Of a stretch of 64,000 nucleotides of DNA, positions 53,364-63,395 are shown in pieces. Made by a program: the position numbers and the translations under genes. The notes under the pieces were generated by a model. The model searched no databases and was not told the DNA's origin. It saw only the letters and a program-made list of their open reading frames with translations. Numbering within the stretch: the stretch's first letter is position 1; the number at the start of each line of letters is the position of its first letter. The stretch is from Caballeronia fortuita (lineage in GTDB: Bacteria > Pseudomonadota > Gammaproteobacteria > Burkholderiales > Burkholderiaceae), in contig NZ_FCNX02000003.1 of the NCBI RefSeq assembly GCF_001544835.2, positions 1 through 64,000 of the forward strand. Reading direction: 5' to 3'.

Positions 53364-54197
53364 ATCTTCCACCCAGATATCAGACGTTGGCCGATTCGGC
53401 AACAGAAATACAGGGAAATTGAGCAAACAGACAGCATCCGGTCGTGCCCTGAGCTTCTTATAGAAGAGACTCACTGGAAACGCTAACCATCCCGAGCCAT
53501 GAGGATCGTGAGCATTGCGTATGCCGCTGTCGAATGAACACCGAGCAGTCGTCGTCACCTAGGTACGCCCGTTTCGCAATCGCCTATCTTGGTGACTCGG
53601 GCGCTACGCGTTGGCGACAAGTTAAGTTTTGCACTTAGTATCGAAGCTTTGTCATGCTCTTATATAAGCAGAAAGGCCGCGTAGATGTAAGGCCATCTGT
53701 TGCCTGGCGCACACTTCTTTCGACCGGATGGCATCGCCGGATTCGCGTAGATTTTGGATTGTCCGATACTAGCGCTTCGGTGGTCCCTGACGTTGTCCAT
53801 GAGGCCAAATGCCTCGAATTCATCGTTCGTTTGTTCGATAAAGAACCGAGCACCGGCAGTAAGAACTGGCTCTTTTGCGACGCCCCGTAGGTCCGTGGCG
53901 CCCTTGTCTCCCGTGAGAGCGGTCCTACACCAGGTGCTCACTCGCGCAAGACCTAACCGGTGGCGACGGACCGGCCAGAGGCCTGTCTGGCCCGCGTAAA
54001 GCCACTACTATCGGCGCGTGATCATATCGCGCGACCTAATGGCGACGCGCGTTAACGGTGCAGCTGCCGAGTGTCCACGCGCACGTCAACTTTCTCCTAT
54101 ATTACGTTGCAGAAGCTAAGATCGCTGAGCAGAGCATTGCGAAAGAATAAGCTTGAATCTTTCTGAGGTCGCGCGTTTTCTAGACGAAGGATATTGC
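53364..54197. other. Divergent intergenic region
   Basis: It separates the minus-strand lipoprotein from the plus-strand phospholipase-like gene. A minus-strand frame at 53660-53941 contains protein-like residues (TNDEFEAFGLMDNVRDH) with no recognised family and may be a transposon or gene fragment. No dyad was identified. Confidence 0.4.
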
Positions 54198-56462
54198 ATG
54201 AACACCGTCACCAGGGCAGAGTCGCGCCGCACATCATGGCAGGGGAGGAAGCTAGCGCGGGGCATCATTTTTTCCGCCCCGATCATTGCGTGTATGTCCA
54301 CCTTGAGTGCGTGCCAGCCAATCGCGGATTGGACCGCCGGAAAGATTTATGCAAGCTTGTCAGAGCCGTGGGAATCTGAAGCGCCGCGAACATTCACTAG
54401 TTATCCTTCGTCGCCGGAAACGCAGGCCATTATCGGCGCGGGCGGTCGTAGCCTAGATTGTTCAATCCCCTCGTGGGCCGATGTCGCATTTCGGACTCCA
54501 AGCAACAGCCTGTCCGATGTGAGATTGCGATTTCGACAAGCGTGCGTGAACCACGACTTCTGTTATCGGCACGGCTTCGCGACGTATGGTTATTCGCAAA
54601 ACGATTGCGACATGATGCTGCAACAGTCGTCTTACAGACTATGCCGCCAGGTATTTCAGCGTGACTCCGTGAGCAAGCAGAGCGGCGCCGCTACCAAAGA
54701 AAAGCCGTTCGCGTTCTGCGAGGCTGAAGCGAGGAAAGTGCTGCTGGGCGTCGCGCTAGGGGGCGCTGGCTCGTACATGGGCGCTGGGCGCTCGACCTAC
54801 TTCGAGTACGACCCAATGCCGAGTGTCGCCGACGACTACGTCGTAGCACGTGCTGTCCCGGCCAAGCCGCAAGCGCAGGGTTCACCAATCGATATGGGAA
54901 TCCGCACTTTTTACATCAAACGCAACAGTGTTGTCATGTCCGCGCTGCGCGACCTGAACGGCATGACGATTCGTGCCGAGACGTCGAAGAGCACGGTCTT
55001 CCCGGACCAGCGTATCGCAACCCCACCCCAGTGGGTGCGGACGCCGGGCGCAGCCACCCTCGCATCGGTCGCGCGAGACAATTTTGCCGACACCAGCGTG
55101 GCCGTCTACACGTTTGATTATTCCACTCCCTTCGACGGCCATCCGTTTGGCATCCGTCGGTGCGGCGCGGATGGCGGTAGCGGACTGCGTTGTCTCGATA
55201 TGGATGCGGACGCTTCCGTCAGCAAACTGGTATTGCTGGATGACGGCATTGGCCTGCTGTCACTTTCACATCGCATCGGCATTCCATTGCAGGGCAGTCC
55301 GAAGAAGCTCAGCGGGGTGACACCGACGATCATCTTGCAGCACCTAGCTGGGCCGTCAGAACCAGAGATATTGAGATTGGACTCCAGAACTGTCAGCGCT
55401 AATGCCCGATTCCTGCAACATGACGTGCTCCTTGAGTCCGATGCCAACGGCAAGAGCACGCATGCTTGGGTACTCGCTCGCGGCATGACGGTGACCATGG
55501 ACGGTAAGCATTTTGAGCAGACGGACGAACACGAGCATGCGGCAAGCACCGCATCCTCGCCGTGCGATGACGCGGTTAGAAATTATCGAACATGCGTTGC
55601 GGTGGCGCGACAGGAACTGAAGGCTGGCGGGAAGGTTCAGCTCTTCGCGATTTCGCCCAGCGAGAAGAACGAGCCACTCAACATTATTCGGCTTGCCGAT
55701 GGTTCCGCAGCGCTGGTTGGTCTGGAATGGAGCGCAGACGACTTCGATCGCGTTATCAATCATAAGGTGCCGAAGGACGCCGCTCGGTTCAGATTCTGGA
55801 TTCCGACCAACGATGGAAACCTCAGCGAAGCCGGATTCACCGCAAGTCTGCCCGACGAGACGCGAGCGGGCTTTCTAGAGATGCCAGCAATCGTCATGAA
55901 TGTGCATGGCGTCAGGGAGCCCTTGCTTATCCTCACTCGGGTCACTGCGTTGGTCGACGAAGACGAGGCCAACGCGGAAGCAGCCAATTCCCGGAGACTC
56001 CAGTTGGCGCATCTGGAGACCGTAATTTCGAAGATTGAAGGCGGATCAGGAAAGCCGCTGCGCGTCTCACGCCTTGGAAGCGCTCATTGTTCGATTCGAA
56101 TAGGCGACCAGCTTCTTCTCAAAGACGTCACGGGAGCGCGACGAATCAGGCAGCACGCGAATCGTGCTTACGACAGGTCGGCGGATGCCACTATCGAATC
56201 CGGGACGCCTGCCTGGCGGCGTGGATTGCTAGAACTCGGGCAACGATGGAAGATGAGCCAGATCGTGGCGTCGGACCCGTACGAGGAAGCCCCTTCCCAA
56301 ACAATAGCCCTTACCGCAGTGTTCAACGGATTCACGGATATGTCGATCCAAATGCGGCTGCGGATAGACGAAGCGAGTGCCAAGTTCGATCGGCAGCTGG
56401 GCGGCAAAGGTTTTGCTGATTGTGAGGCCGGACTCGATACGATGTTGGTTGCGATGCAATGA
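54198..56462 (+). CDS. Phospholipase A2-motif lipoprotein
   Basis: A 754-residue secreted lipoprotein; the signal ends LSAC at Cys39. Residues 113-150 hold the secreted PLA2-like active-site pattern: RQACVNHDFCYRHG with His119-Asp120 and Cys116/Cys122, then YGYSQNDCDMM with the second Cys and Asp. This matches the small prokaryotic phospholipase A2 fold. The next 600 residues form beta-rich, strand-alternating sequence of unknown fold, several cysteine-paired, perhaps a substrate or surface-binding region. It could hydrolyse phospholipids outside the cell or in the periplasm. AAGGATATTGC precedes the ATG. No immunity or secretion partner is clear. Confidence 0.75.
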   Translation: MNTVTRAESRRTSWQGRKLARGIIFSAPIIACMSTLSACQPIADWTAGKIYASLSEPWESEAPRTFTSYPSSPETQAIIGAGGRSLDCSIPSWADVAFRTPSNSLSDVRLRFRQACVNHDFCYRHGFATYGYSQNDCDMMLQQSSYRLCRQVFQRDSVSKQSGAATKEKPFAFCEAEARKVLLGVALGGAGSYMGAGRSTYFEYDPMPSVADDYVVARAVPAKPQAQGSPIDMGIRTFYIKRNSVVMSALRDLNGMTIRAETSKSTVFPDQRIATPPQWVRTPGAATLASVARDNFADTSVAVYTFDYSTPFDGHPFGIRRCGADGGSGLRCLDMDADASVSKLVLLDDGIGLLSLSHRIGIPLQGSPKKLSGVTPTIILQHLAGPSEPEILRLDSRTVSANARFLQHDVLLESDANGKSTHAWVLARGMTVTMDGKHFEQTDEHEHAASTASSPCDDAVRNYRTCVAVARQELKAGGKVQLFAISPSEKNEPLNIIRLADGSAALVGLEWSADDFDRVINHKVPKDAARFRFWIPTNDGNLSEAGFTASLPDETRAGFLEMPAIVMNVHGVREPLLILTRVTALVDEDEANAEAANSRRLQLAHLETVISKIEGGSGKPLRVSRLGSAHCSIRIGDQLLLKDVTGARRIRQHANRAYDRSADATIESGTPAWRRGLLELGQRWKMSQIVASDPYEEAPSQTIALTAVFNGFTDMSIQMRLRIDEASAKFDRQLGGKGFADCEAGLDTMLVAMQ

Positions 56463-57081
56463 CTTGCAAGAAGATCCCGTCCCTCGATCGACGGGTGCTT
56501 GACCGAGGGGGAGGCAAACGTGCCAGCTTGATGCTAGAGCAAGACAGCGCCGGGACGAGCCGCAATTGCCTCTAGGCCCTGCGAATATCGTCCCTATCTG
56601 CGGCGCGATTGCCGAGCGTCGGGGACAAGCAACGTCGCCGCCCCGATGGATGCCTAAGTCAGGGCCGTCAAGCGTGTCAGATGTGTACGCCCAAGTATGG
56701 CTGAACCGCTGGCTTCTTCGAAGTTCGGCGCAGCACGTTGCGCGATACAACAGACCTTCCGGTACGTCTGCTGACCCGAGATTCTCCAATCCGTACGGTC
56801 TTGGACAGTGCCGGTAAGGTCAGTCGAAGCTTACGTGTGAAGTAATTTCCTCACGAAATTCCCAACGCCATGCGTTTGCTGCGTCTTCCAGGCGACCTCT
56901 ACGATGTTCAGGCTCCGACTTTTCAGTTCGTTGTCGAATGACGGGGCAGTTTATATGGTTTGATGCAAATACATGAATTCCTCAATTGAATCGGGGACGA
57001 TCCAAGAGCCAGATAAACGCCTGACATTTCGCTGAATGGTGTGGCATAGTGCGGCCATCGAAACCCTAAGGAGGGGATGTG
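56463..57081. other. Intergenic region, H-NS gene promoter
   Basis: No gene. The last ~130 bases are AT-rich compared with the surroundings and must contain the promoter of the H-NS-like gene; AAGGAGGGG lies directly before its ATG. H-NS proteins usually bind their own AT-rich promoters. Confidence 0.5.
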
Positions 57082-57903
57082 ATGGCAACGCTGATTGAAA
57101 TTCAGGCAAAGATCCAAAAGCTGCAGGCGCAGGCATCGGAAATTGCCAAGAAGCAATCGTCCAAGGTGCTGGCAGAGATACGAAGTCTGATGGATAAACA
57201 TGGCGTGACGATTGCCCACATCGAAAGCTACCTTGGCAAATCGGGACGAGGTCAGAAGGCGCCGTCTTCGAAGTTGTCTGCGAACCCCGCAGGAGCGGAG
57301 AAGTATCGCGATCCAAAAACGGGAGCGACGTGGACTGGCCATGGCCGCGCGCCCGCGTGGATTGCGAATGCCAAGAACCGAAATCGCTTCTTGATCGATG
57401 CTGATACGACCGCGCCGCCGGTCGCCGCTTTGAAGCAGCCAAAAGCTGGGAACTATGCGCGCGGACCGCAGGCGCCTAAGTATCGCGACCCGGAAAGTGG
57501 TGCGACCTGGAGTGGCCGTGGTAAAGCTCCGGCATGGCTGGCCACCGCCAAGGACCGAACAACGTATCTTATCGACAAGGTGACCGACGAGCCTGAGATG
57601 TCCGACGCCGCTCCGGGGCAGAAGACGGCCGCTAAGAAAGGAACTGCGAAAAAGGCCGTGGCGAAGAAGGCCGTGGCGAAGAAGGCAGTGACGAGGAAGG
57701 TTGCCAGTAAAAAGGTAGTGACGAAGAAGCCGGCCGCAAAGAAAGCAGCCTCGGGGGCGGCAACCGTGAAGAAGGCGGCAGTGAAGAAGAGTACAGCTGC
57801 TGGCAAGAAGGTGCTGGCGAGGAAAGTGCCGACGACTGCAGAGGTCTCGTCGTCGGCTACTGACCAGGGAAGCGCTGAGGCGAACACGACGACGACGGCT
57901 TGA
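57082..57903 (+). CDS. H-NS family nucleoid protein with two DNA-binding motifs and a histone-like tail
   Basis: A 273-residue H-NS-type protein of the beta-proteobacterial Bv3F-like class. Residues 5-50 are the coiled-coil oligomerisation region. Residues 75-105 form the first DNA-binding motif, YRDPKTGATWTGHGRAPAWI, and residues 134-164 a second copy, YRDPESGATWSGRGKAPAWL. Residues 181-250 are a Lys/Ala/Val repeat (AKKAV repeated), like the tail of histone H1. Usual family members have one DNA-binding motif and about 90-130 residues. It probably silences AT-rich acquired DNA such as the neighbouring island. ATG at 57082 follows AAGGAGGGGATGTG. Confidence 0.93.
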   Translation: MATLIEIQAKIQKLQAQASEIAKKQSSKVLAEIRSLMDKHGVTIAHIESYLGKSGRGQKAPSSKLSANPAGAEKYRDPKTGATWTGHGRAPAWIANAKNRNRFLIDADTTAPPVAALKQPKAGNYARGPQAPKYRDPESGATWSGRGKAPAWLATAKDRTTYLIDKVTDEPEMSDAAPGQKTAAKKGTAKKAVAKKAVAKKAVTRKVASKKVVTKKPAAKKAASGAATVKKAAVKKSTAAGKKVLARKVPTTAEVSSSATDQGSAEANTTTTA

Positions 57904-57984
57904 TCTACACCTCAAAGTCGGCTTTGGTTGAGCCGGGAGTGCCCGCCCTGATCATAGGGAGGATGGCACGACATCGACCCGATG

Positions 57985-58476
57985 TTAAGTTTCCGCAAGA
58001 GGCGGAATGGCATCTGCGGCGGCCGAAGCGGCTTTGTCTTGTCTGATGCCGTTTCCAAGTTCCGCCGTAGCTCGTTTGCGGACTGCGGTCGGGAGCGGAG
58101 ACGCACGTTCGGAAACGGCGAAGCGGTCGAGTCTTTCCTGTGCGCCAAAGTGGGCATATCGGGGCGCGCTCGCGAGCTGGCGATCCGCCTCCTGCAGCAC
58201 TGTCTCAAATAGCGGCAGGTCGCCCGGGTCCAGCCTCCATACGCGCTCACTTTCTGCGCGTTGGACGCTGCGTTCCAAGGCGGCCTCCGCGCGCGCGTAG
58301 ACAATCACGTCGGTGTCGCCGAAGCCGGCGTCCTGCACGTAGAAGGTGATTTAGACCAAGCGAATGAGTTCGTTCAACAGATACGCAGTGCCGGCACCGT
58401 CTCGGCAGGCGACGAAGCTCAAATGGTTCGCAAGCGCCATCGTTCGCGCCGCGCCTACAGGAAGAGGCAGCAGCAT
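57985..58476 (-). pseudogene. 'Fis'-like family gene interrupted by a nonsense codon
   Basis: The frame begins MLLPLPVGAARTM and is homologous to the gene at 29173-29859. After LLNELIRLV an in-frame TAA at 58351-58353 interrupts it; translation in the same frame then continues ITFYVQDAGFGDTDVIVYARAEAALERSV to the natural end (IPPLAET). A single substitution of a coding triplet to TAA explains the break. Downstream residues stay conserved, so the loss is recent. Function of the intact family is unknown. Confidence 0.7.
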
Positions 58477-60010
58477 CTCCTTATTGAAGTGTTTCTGCGA
58501 GGGCGATCGCGAGGTTCGCAGGGTTAGGCGACGTCCGGTCATCAGGAAAAAAGCAACATAAAAAGCGCAACGAGCGGGACTGTTCGAAGAAAAGGCTCAA
58601 CGAATCAGGGTGTCTGTGGCGCACGCCACGCCGAAACGCCAGACGCATCTTGGCGGCCCTTCAAAACAGTCGGCAGACTCTCCGCATGCGGCTGCGGTCT
58701 CGAGTGAGTTGCGATCCTTCCTTAAAGGCCTCAACGTGCATCTTGCCGGACGCCGGTTCACCGCGCCGCTTTCGAAGCGGTAGCCGCAGTTCACCTTGGA
58801 CGGTTCTGGCCGATCCAGAATCATGGCCTGTCCCGTGGAATGGTGCAACTCCGCGTGCTGACGGGTCGACCAAGAGCCGGTAAGAGTTAGGTCGTACCCA
58901 TCTTTGCAGCAAACAGAAATCCATCGGCCTTCCGAACGTCCTGCTGACCTCGTGCGTTTCCTCTGTGGGCGGCGAATGACTCTGAGGCGAATCAAACGGG
59001 AATCCGTATTGTTACAATATTCTTCGCCCGAAGCGTTTTGGGAAAAAGCTCATCGAATAAAGCAAGATTTTGTTCGGATGAAATCTTAGAGCGACTTTCG
59101 GCTCGGTTTTCGATTGGCGATTGAGCGACTTCGGTGTTATACATCAATAGTCACGCGTGGGCCGAGCACTGAGCCGCCCTATGTTAATGCCGCTTCTTCC
59201 GACTGAAGAGCTCCGGCGGTGACCTCCAGCGTGGACGGGTGCGACCGGTGGCGCGCTGGAGAAATCGGACTACCACGGGGGGTAGGTTGAAATAGTCCGG
59301 GCGGTGGCGAAGAGAGAGCCGCGACCTTGAAGTCTGTCGGAGCCATTCGAATATGGTGGAAGGGGAAGCTGCGGTGTTTGGCAGGGGCCCCGGCTATTCC
59401 GAGCTACTCTAAAGAAAGATATGCTCACTAAGGATCTGCTTCCGTGAGCGTGTTTTTCTATTCTCAAATGAGCCTGTTTTCACTCCAACATGTGCTCAAT
59501 CTTGAAAGCACATGCTCGCGTGAGGCTATGCTTCCATCTGTTGCGTGCATCCTATGAAGGCCGCTGCGCGGCTGGCAGCCAGGACGGGATGCTCGCGGCG
59601 GGCGTCATTCTTCCGGTGCTCACGAACAAGCGCATTTGCCACCGGCGGCGCACGCCTCGTCACTGGTCTGATCCGGAGGTAAATCCCGCATTTGCCGCCT
59701 GGATGGTACCTGCCCGGCTGACGTCCAACAAGTGATTGCCTGCGTCGCAAAGCATCTTGCAATGCCGAGAGGCGTTCCGGGGAGCGCGGCAGCGTTCGCT
59801 GTCTTCGGGCTGTGAAGTGGTTTTTGATGCAGGGCGGGTTCCAGTCCTTGAACTGCTGGGCCAGCGATCAACTCCGCTTCGACGCCAGCCTTGTGTCCGA
59901 TTCCTATAAGGGTATCCTCAGCGTAACCCGTTCCGGCTGGAAGATAGTGCGAGACGAGAATTGCTGAGTCAGATCAGGACGAGGCGGTGGTAGGCGAGCC
60001 TTTCTCGGTG
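58477..60010. other. Long region without a recognised gene
   Basis: Frames of 60-130 codons occur on both strands with no domain or ribosome site of note. Base composition varies, with an AT-rich patch near 59007-59088. No RNA, repeat or phage feature was seen. Presumably decayed DNA. Confidence 0.4.
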
Positions 60011-60378
60011 TCAGAATGTGCGGCCTTGCTCGTGCCAATAGTGCCGGTCCGCGACCGCGACTCGAGTCGGCTTGTCGCCGCTTAACGGATTGGTCTGCGC
60101 CAGGGGCGCCACCACGTCGCGTCCTTTCCGTCGAACCCAGACGAAGATTCCAACCCGACACAGGTCTTCATGAGCGAGTGCGGTGACGCAGACGTGTTCG
60201 CCCGTGGGCAGCGGCGAGGAGTCCATGGCTTGCGAACGCCTGCCTTGAATGGGAACGATAGCTGTTCTTCCAGATAGCAGTACCGCGACATCGCACGCTC
60301 TTCCTCGGTATAAGCGTTGACGACGATTTCCATCTCGGTGCGATGTTCCCGTTCCGCGTTGAATTTTGTCTTGGCCAT
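60011..60378 (-). pseudogene. Small conserved Burkholderia-type protein, frameshifted
   Basis: The first frame reads MAKTKFNAEREHRTEMEIVVNAYTEEERAMSRYCYLEEQLSFPF, the beginning of a family often annotated as calcium-binding protein in this group. After FPFKA it runs out of phase, and the second frame gives ALAHEDLCRVGIFVWVRRKGRDVVAPLAQTNPL, then VAVADRHYWHEQGRTF, the matching end. A single frameshift near 60240 therefore disrupts one gene. No metal-binding motif is evident and the label is doubtful. The upstream AT-rich stretch lacks a strong ribosome site. Confidence 0.6.
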
Positions 60379-60848
60379 GATGTCTATTTTATATTTAGGT
60401 CGGTTGGGACTACAGGTCGACGATATAGCGCAGCAGGCCATAGGAAACGCGCCAGTGTCCTTCCGAGTCAGTCACCGCGATCGACGCGGTCTTAGAATTC
60501 AGTCTGACGATGGAGGGCAATGTTTGTGGGTAAGAAGCGGCGCGTGCCGCGGTCCAGCGTTAGCACGGGAACGAGTCACTTAACGTTTCTGTCACTCGGG
60601 TCACGCGGTGAAAAGTCACGTCGCCGCGCGACCGGCGAAAATGGTTTACGGCCCGGCTCGGGCGAACTTTAGGGCTTTTAAGGCGCTCGACGCGCAACTA
60701 CCGTGGAGATTTGCGACGGGCGCAATTCAAGCAGTACATCGTTGGAAATGCGCCACGTGCTCGGGATAGTCACGCACTTGTGGGGGATATATCATTCGCT
60801 CGCTGATTGCGGTCAGCGTCGAAAACCAAAATTAATCCGGGGTGGACC
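60379..60848. other. Intergenic region before the lipoprotein operon
   Basis: No gene. It should carry the promoter of the two-gene operon that starts at 60849. GGGGTGG lies just upstream of the first ATG. No clear operator dyad was found. Confidence 0.45.
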
Positions 60849-61523
60849 ATGAGTATCGTCGAGGGCTTCGAGCGTAAAGCGCTTTTTAACATCACGCGTG
60901 CCGTCGCTTTGATTTGCGTAACAACGTTCCTGCTTATCATCGTTGGCGGTGTAATTTACGGCGCCTCAGTTTGGCAGGAGCAAGTGGACACGAAGGTGCC
61001 ACCTCAAGAGATCGTCGAATCGCTTAGGGCGACGCAGGCCAGACCGACAGATGTCGCTGGACCCAAGGGCGTGCAGCCGCCTGGCCAACAAGCGGCGGAG
61101 CAGAGTCCGCTCGCCGGCTATAAGATTCCCTTCGTGCTTCAAAAATATGTATCGGGTGACAATGCAAAAATCGTCAAGCGTCATCTTGACGAGGTTCCGG
61201 TGGTTGAGCGCCAGGCGTACATCGACGAACTCGGCGCGGTAGTGACGGAAGCCGAGGCGAAGAAAGTAGATGGCGTCAAGGCGATCAACGCGTACATGGA
61301 CGTGAAAAGCGAGCGCTATAAAGCAGCATCTGCAAAGAATCTGCAGAAATGGGAGACGTTGAAAATCGTCGCGGAGGTGACTGCAGGTGGCCTTCTTCTG
61401 GTAGCGCTTTTCAGCTTGGTCTTGGTGCTGCTCGCAATTGAACGAAATACCCGTTCATTTCGTCAGGCACAGGTTGAGAGCCGCTCCTTTCCGGATGTTC
61501 AGCGCGAGGTCGCGACAGCATGA
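60849..61523 (+). CDS. Membrane protein of unknown function
   Basis: A 224-residue protein with TM segments near 14-38 (AVALICVTTFLLIIVGGVIYGASVW) and 185-207 (TAGGLLLVALFSLVLVLLAI). Between them lies a ~140-residue, largely helical, proline-punctuated soluble stretch with KIPFVLQKYVSGDNAKIVKRHLDEVPVVERQAYIDEL and repeated Lys/Glu/Ala. It may form a periplasmic coiled coil anchored at both ends. Its stop overlaps the next ATG as ATGA, so the two proteins are made together. Family not recognised. Confidence 0.75.
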   Translation: MSIVEGFERKALFNITRAVALICVTTFLLIIVGGVIYGASVWQEQVDTKVPPQEIVESLRATQARPTDVAGPKGVQPPGQQAAEQSPLAGYKIPFVLQKYVSGDNAKIVKRHLDEVPVVERQAYIDELGAVVTEAEAKKVDGVKAINAYMDVKSERYKAASAKNLQKWETLKIVAEVTAGGLLLVALFSLVLVLLAIERNTRSFRQAQVESRSFPDVQREVATA

Positions 61524-63031
61524 AGCCGTTCACATCGTTTCGACGTTTCGGGGGTGTTGGCGCAGTCGCAGTGTCTGTTGTCTTCGCTTTGAGTGGTTGT
61601 GGCAAAGACGCCAACAAGCCTGCAGCCAGCGCATCGAACGATCGGTATCCGGGGTATAAGCAGGTCGGCGAATCTGGAGATGCTGCGCAGTTGTGGTTCA
61701 ACTCTTCTGACATCGGCCGAAGCGGTAGCCACTACATCGTCCATGCCTTAAAGGCTTTCCCGCAGGGGTACGCGCGATTTGACGTTGCGACGAACTGCCG
61801 CGACGCAACGCAACGGCTCTCGGGGACACAATACCGGGTCGACGGAACGGCTGAAAAGGAATATCCCGGCAACGATGGCGCGGTGAATGCGAAATCTGAA
61901 CCCGGCATGAGCGAGCTGATGTCGGCGGCCTGCGAGATCGCAATGGCTTCGCGATCCATCGCCGGCAACTTCAATGTACCCGCTGCGCTCGAACTCCTGT
62001 ACGGCCCCTACGACCAAACGAGCAAAACAGCGCGATGGGAAGATGCGACTGTTCCGTCGGATCTGGCGTGGCGGGAGAACCTCCAGTTGCCCGTTCGAGG
62101 CGTAATGCGCGTGAAGGGCGTCGCAACATTCGACTTCTCAGAAGGCGGGAAAGCCAAAAAAGTATTGGTAACCGACTCGATGCCCGAAGACGGCGGCTGT
62201 CACGGGTGTACGGGCCTACTCGGTGTCGCCGTCTTCGCGAAGGAAGGCGATAAATGGAAGGTTGAGTCCAATCACCCTTACATCGCTTCAATGGGAGCAA
62301 TGGGCTCGGTAGGAGACCGTTTCGACTGGGTACCAGCCGGCGATGACTTGTACGCGTTAGTGGTGGGCGGTGATGACATGCATCAAGGCTATCAAACAGT
62401 ATCGACGACAGCATTCGTGCGAACCAAGGAAGGTAGCTTTGTTGGTGTAATAGACGATGGCGATACCGGTACGTCTGATCAGGAAACGTTGCTTGCACAA
62501 ACGACTTTCATCAAGGGCAAAAACGCCTCGCATTACGATGTGAAGGTTGCGATTTCCTATCGCCTTCCAGGAAAGTCCGTGTACGTGGCGGACCACGTTT
62601 ATCAGTATTCGGGTGGCAAATACGTTCTCACGAAGAAGGACGATCCGCCGAAGTTCGTCGAGACAGCGATGCCCGTCTCGGATGGCTCTGCGCAATCGGT
62701 GAACTTCAGTCCGTCCTCCTCAATCGGTGCCACGCCTGCGCTCGAAATTTCTGCCGCGATCGGTCCCAGCTTTGACTGCGCGAAAGCTAAGTCAGACGCG
62801 GAAAGGCTGATCTGTTCGGACGCTGACCTTGCGTCTCGTGATGTCGAACTCGCGTCGCTTTTTATCAAGGCGAAAGCCGCGGTCTCCGACAAAAGCGGGT
62901 TCAAGGAACGCACGAGGCAGCATTGGAACTATCGCGAAAATGTGTGCCACGACCGTGAGTGTCTTGTTCGTTGGTACGCCGACCAACGAACAGCGCTTTC
63001 CCACATTGCGGATACTGGTCGTATGGATTGA
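61520..63031 (+). CDS. Lipoprotein with C-terminal LprI-like domain
   Basis: A 503-residue lipoprotein; the signal ends ALSGC, giving Cys27. The middle 380 residues are strand-rich with a CHGC pair and no known domain. The last ~90 residues match the LprI/DUF1311 lysozyme-inhibitor fold: SFDCAKAKSDAERLICSDADLASRDVELA, then KERTRQHWNYRENVCHDRECLVRWYADQRTAL, with the expected cysteines. LprI proteins bind or inhibit lysozyme at the surface. Coupled by ATGA overlap to the membrane protein upstream, it may act at the envelope against host or rival muramidases; that is inference. Confidence 0.8.
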   Translation: MKPFTSFRRFGGVGAVAVSVVFALSGCGKDANKPAASASNDRYPGYKQVGESGDAAQLWFNSSDIGRSGSHYIVHALKAFPQGYARFDVATNCRDATQRLSGTQYRVDGTAEKEYPGNDGAVNAKSEPGMSELMSAACEIAMASRSIAGNFNVPAALELLYGPYDQTSKTARWEDATVPSDLAWRENLQLPVRGVMRVKGVATFDFSEGGKAKKVLVTDSMPEDGGCHGCTGLLGVAVFAKEGDKWKVESNHPYIASMGAMGSVGDRFDWVPAGDDLYALVVGGDDMHQGYQTVSTTAFVRTKEGSFVGVIDDGDTGTSDQETLLAQTTFIKGKNASHYDVKVAISYRLPGKSVYVADHVYQYSGGKYVLTKKDDPPKFVETAMPVSDGSAQSVNFSPSSSIGATPALEISAAIGPSFDCAKAKSDAERLICSDADLASRDVELASLFIKAKAAVSDKSGFKERTRQHWNYRENVCHDRECLVRWYADQRTALSHIADTGRMD

Positions 63032-63125
63032 GGAGAAGTTGCTGGTGTGAGGTGTTGACTTGATGTTTCACAAGCCGTCGGACTTCGTTGAAGCCGGCAA
63101 AGCAAATAGCTCTAAGGGGACCGAT

Positions 63126-63395
63126 ATGACTTTCAAGACCATGATTGTTTTTGTGCTGTGCGCAGTTTCCGTGACTTCCTTTGCGCGTGGTGGAGGCTAC
63201 TCCGGAGGTCACAGCGGTTACCACTCGAGCGGAGCCGGGGAGCACTACGTCAGCGGCTATACGCGCAGCACCGGAACGTACGTGGCGGGTCACCATCAGA
63301 CGAATCCCAACGATACAAAGTACGATAATTGGTCGTCGAAAGGAAATGTGAACCCGCATACGGGCAAGGAAGGGACGATCGATCCGTCCAAATGA
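63126..63395 (+). CDS. Small secreted Gly/His/Ser-rich protein
   Basis: An 89-residue protein with a signal peptide ending SFA-RGGG and a short low-complexity Gly/Ser/His segment, followed by HYVSGYTRSTGTYVAGHHQTNPNDTKYDNWSSKGNVNPHTGKEGT. The GYTRxxGTYV...NxxxNPxTGKxGT pattern recurs in small exported proteins of Burkholderia and in some phage genomes; its role is unknown. AAGGGGACCGAT precedes the ATG at 63126. It follows the LprI-like lipoprotein by 94 bp in the same direction and may share its transcript. Confidence 0.7.
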   Translation: MTFKTMIVFVLCAVSVTSFARGGGYSGGHSGYHSSGAGEHYVSGYTRSTGTYVAGHHQTNPNDTKYDNWSSKGNVNPHTGKEGTIDPSK

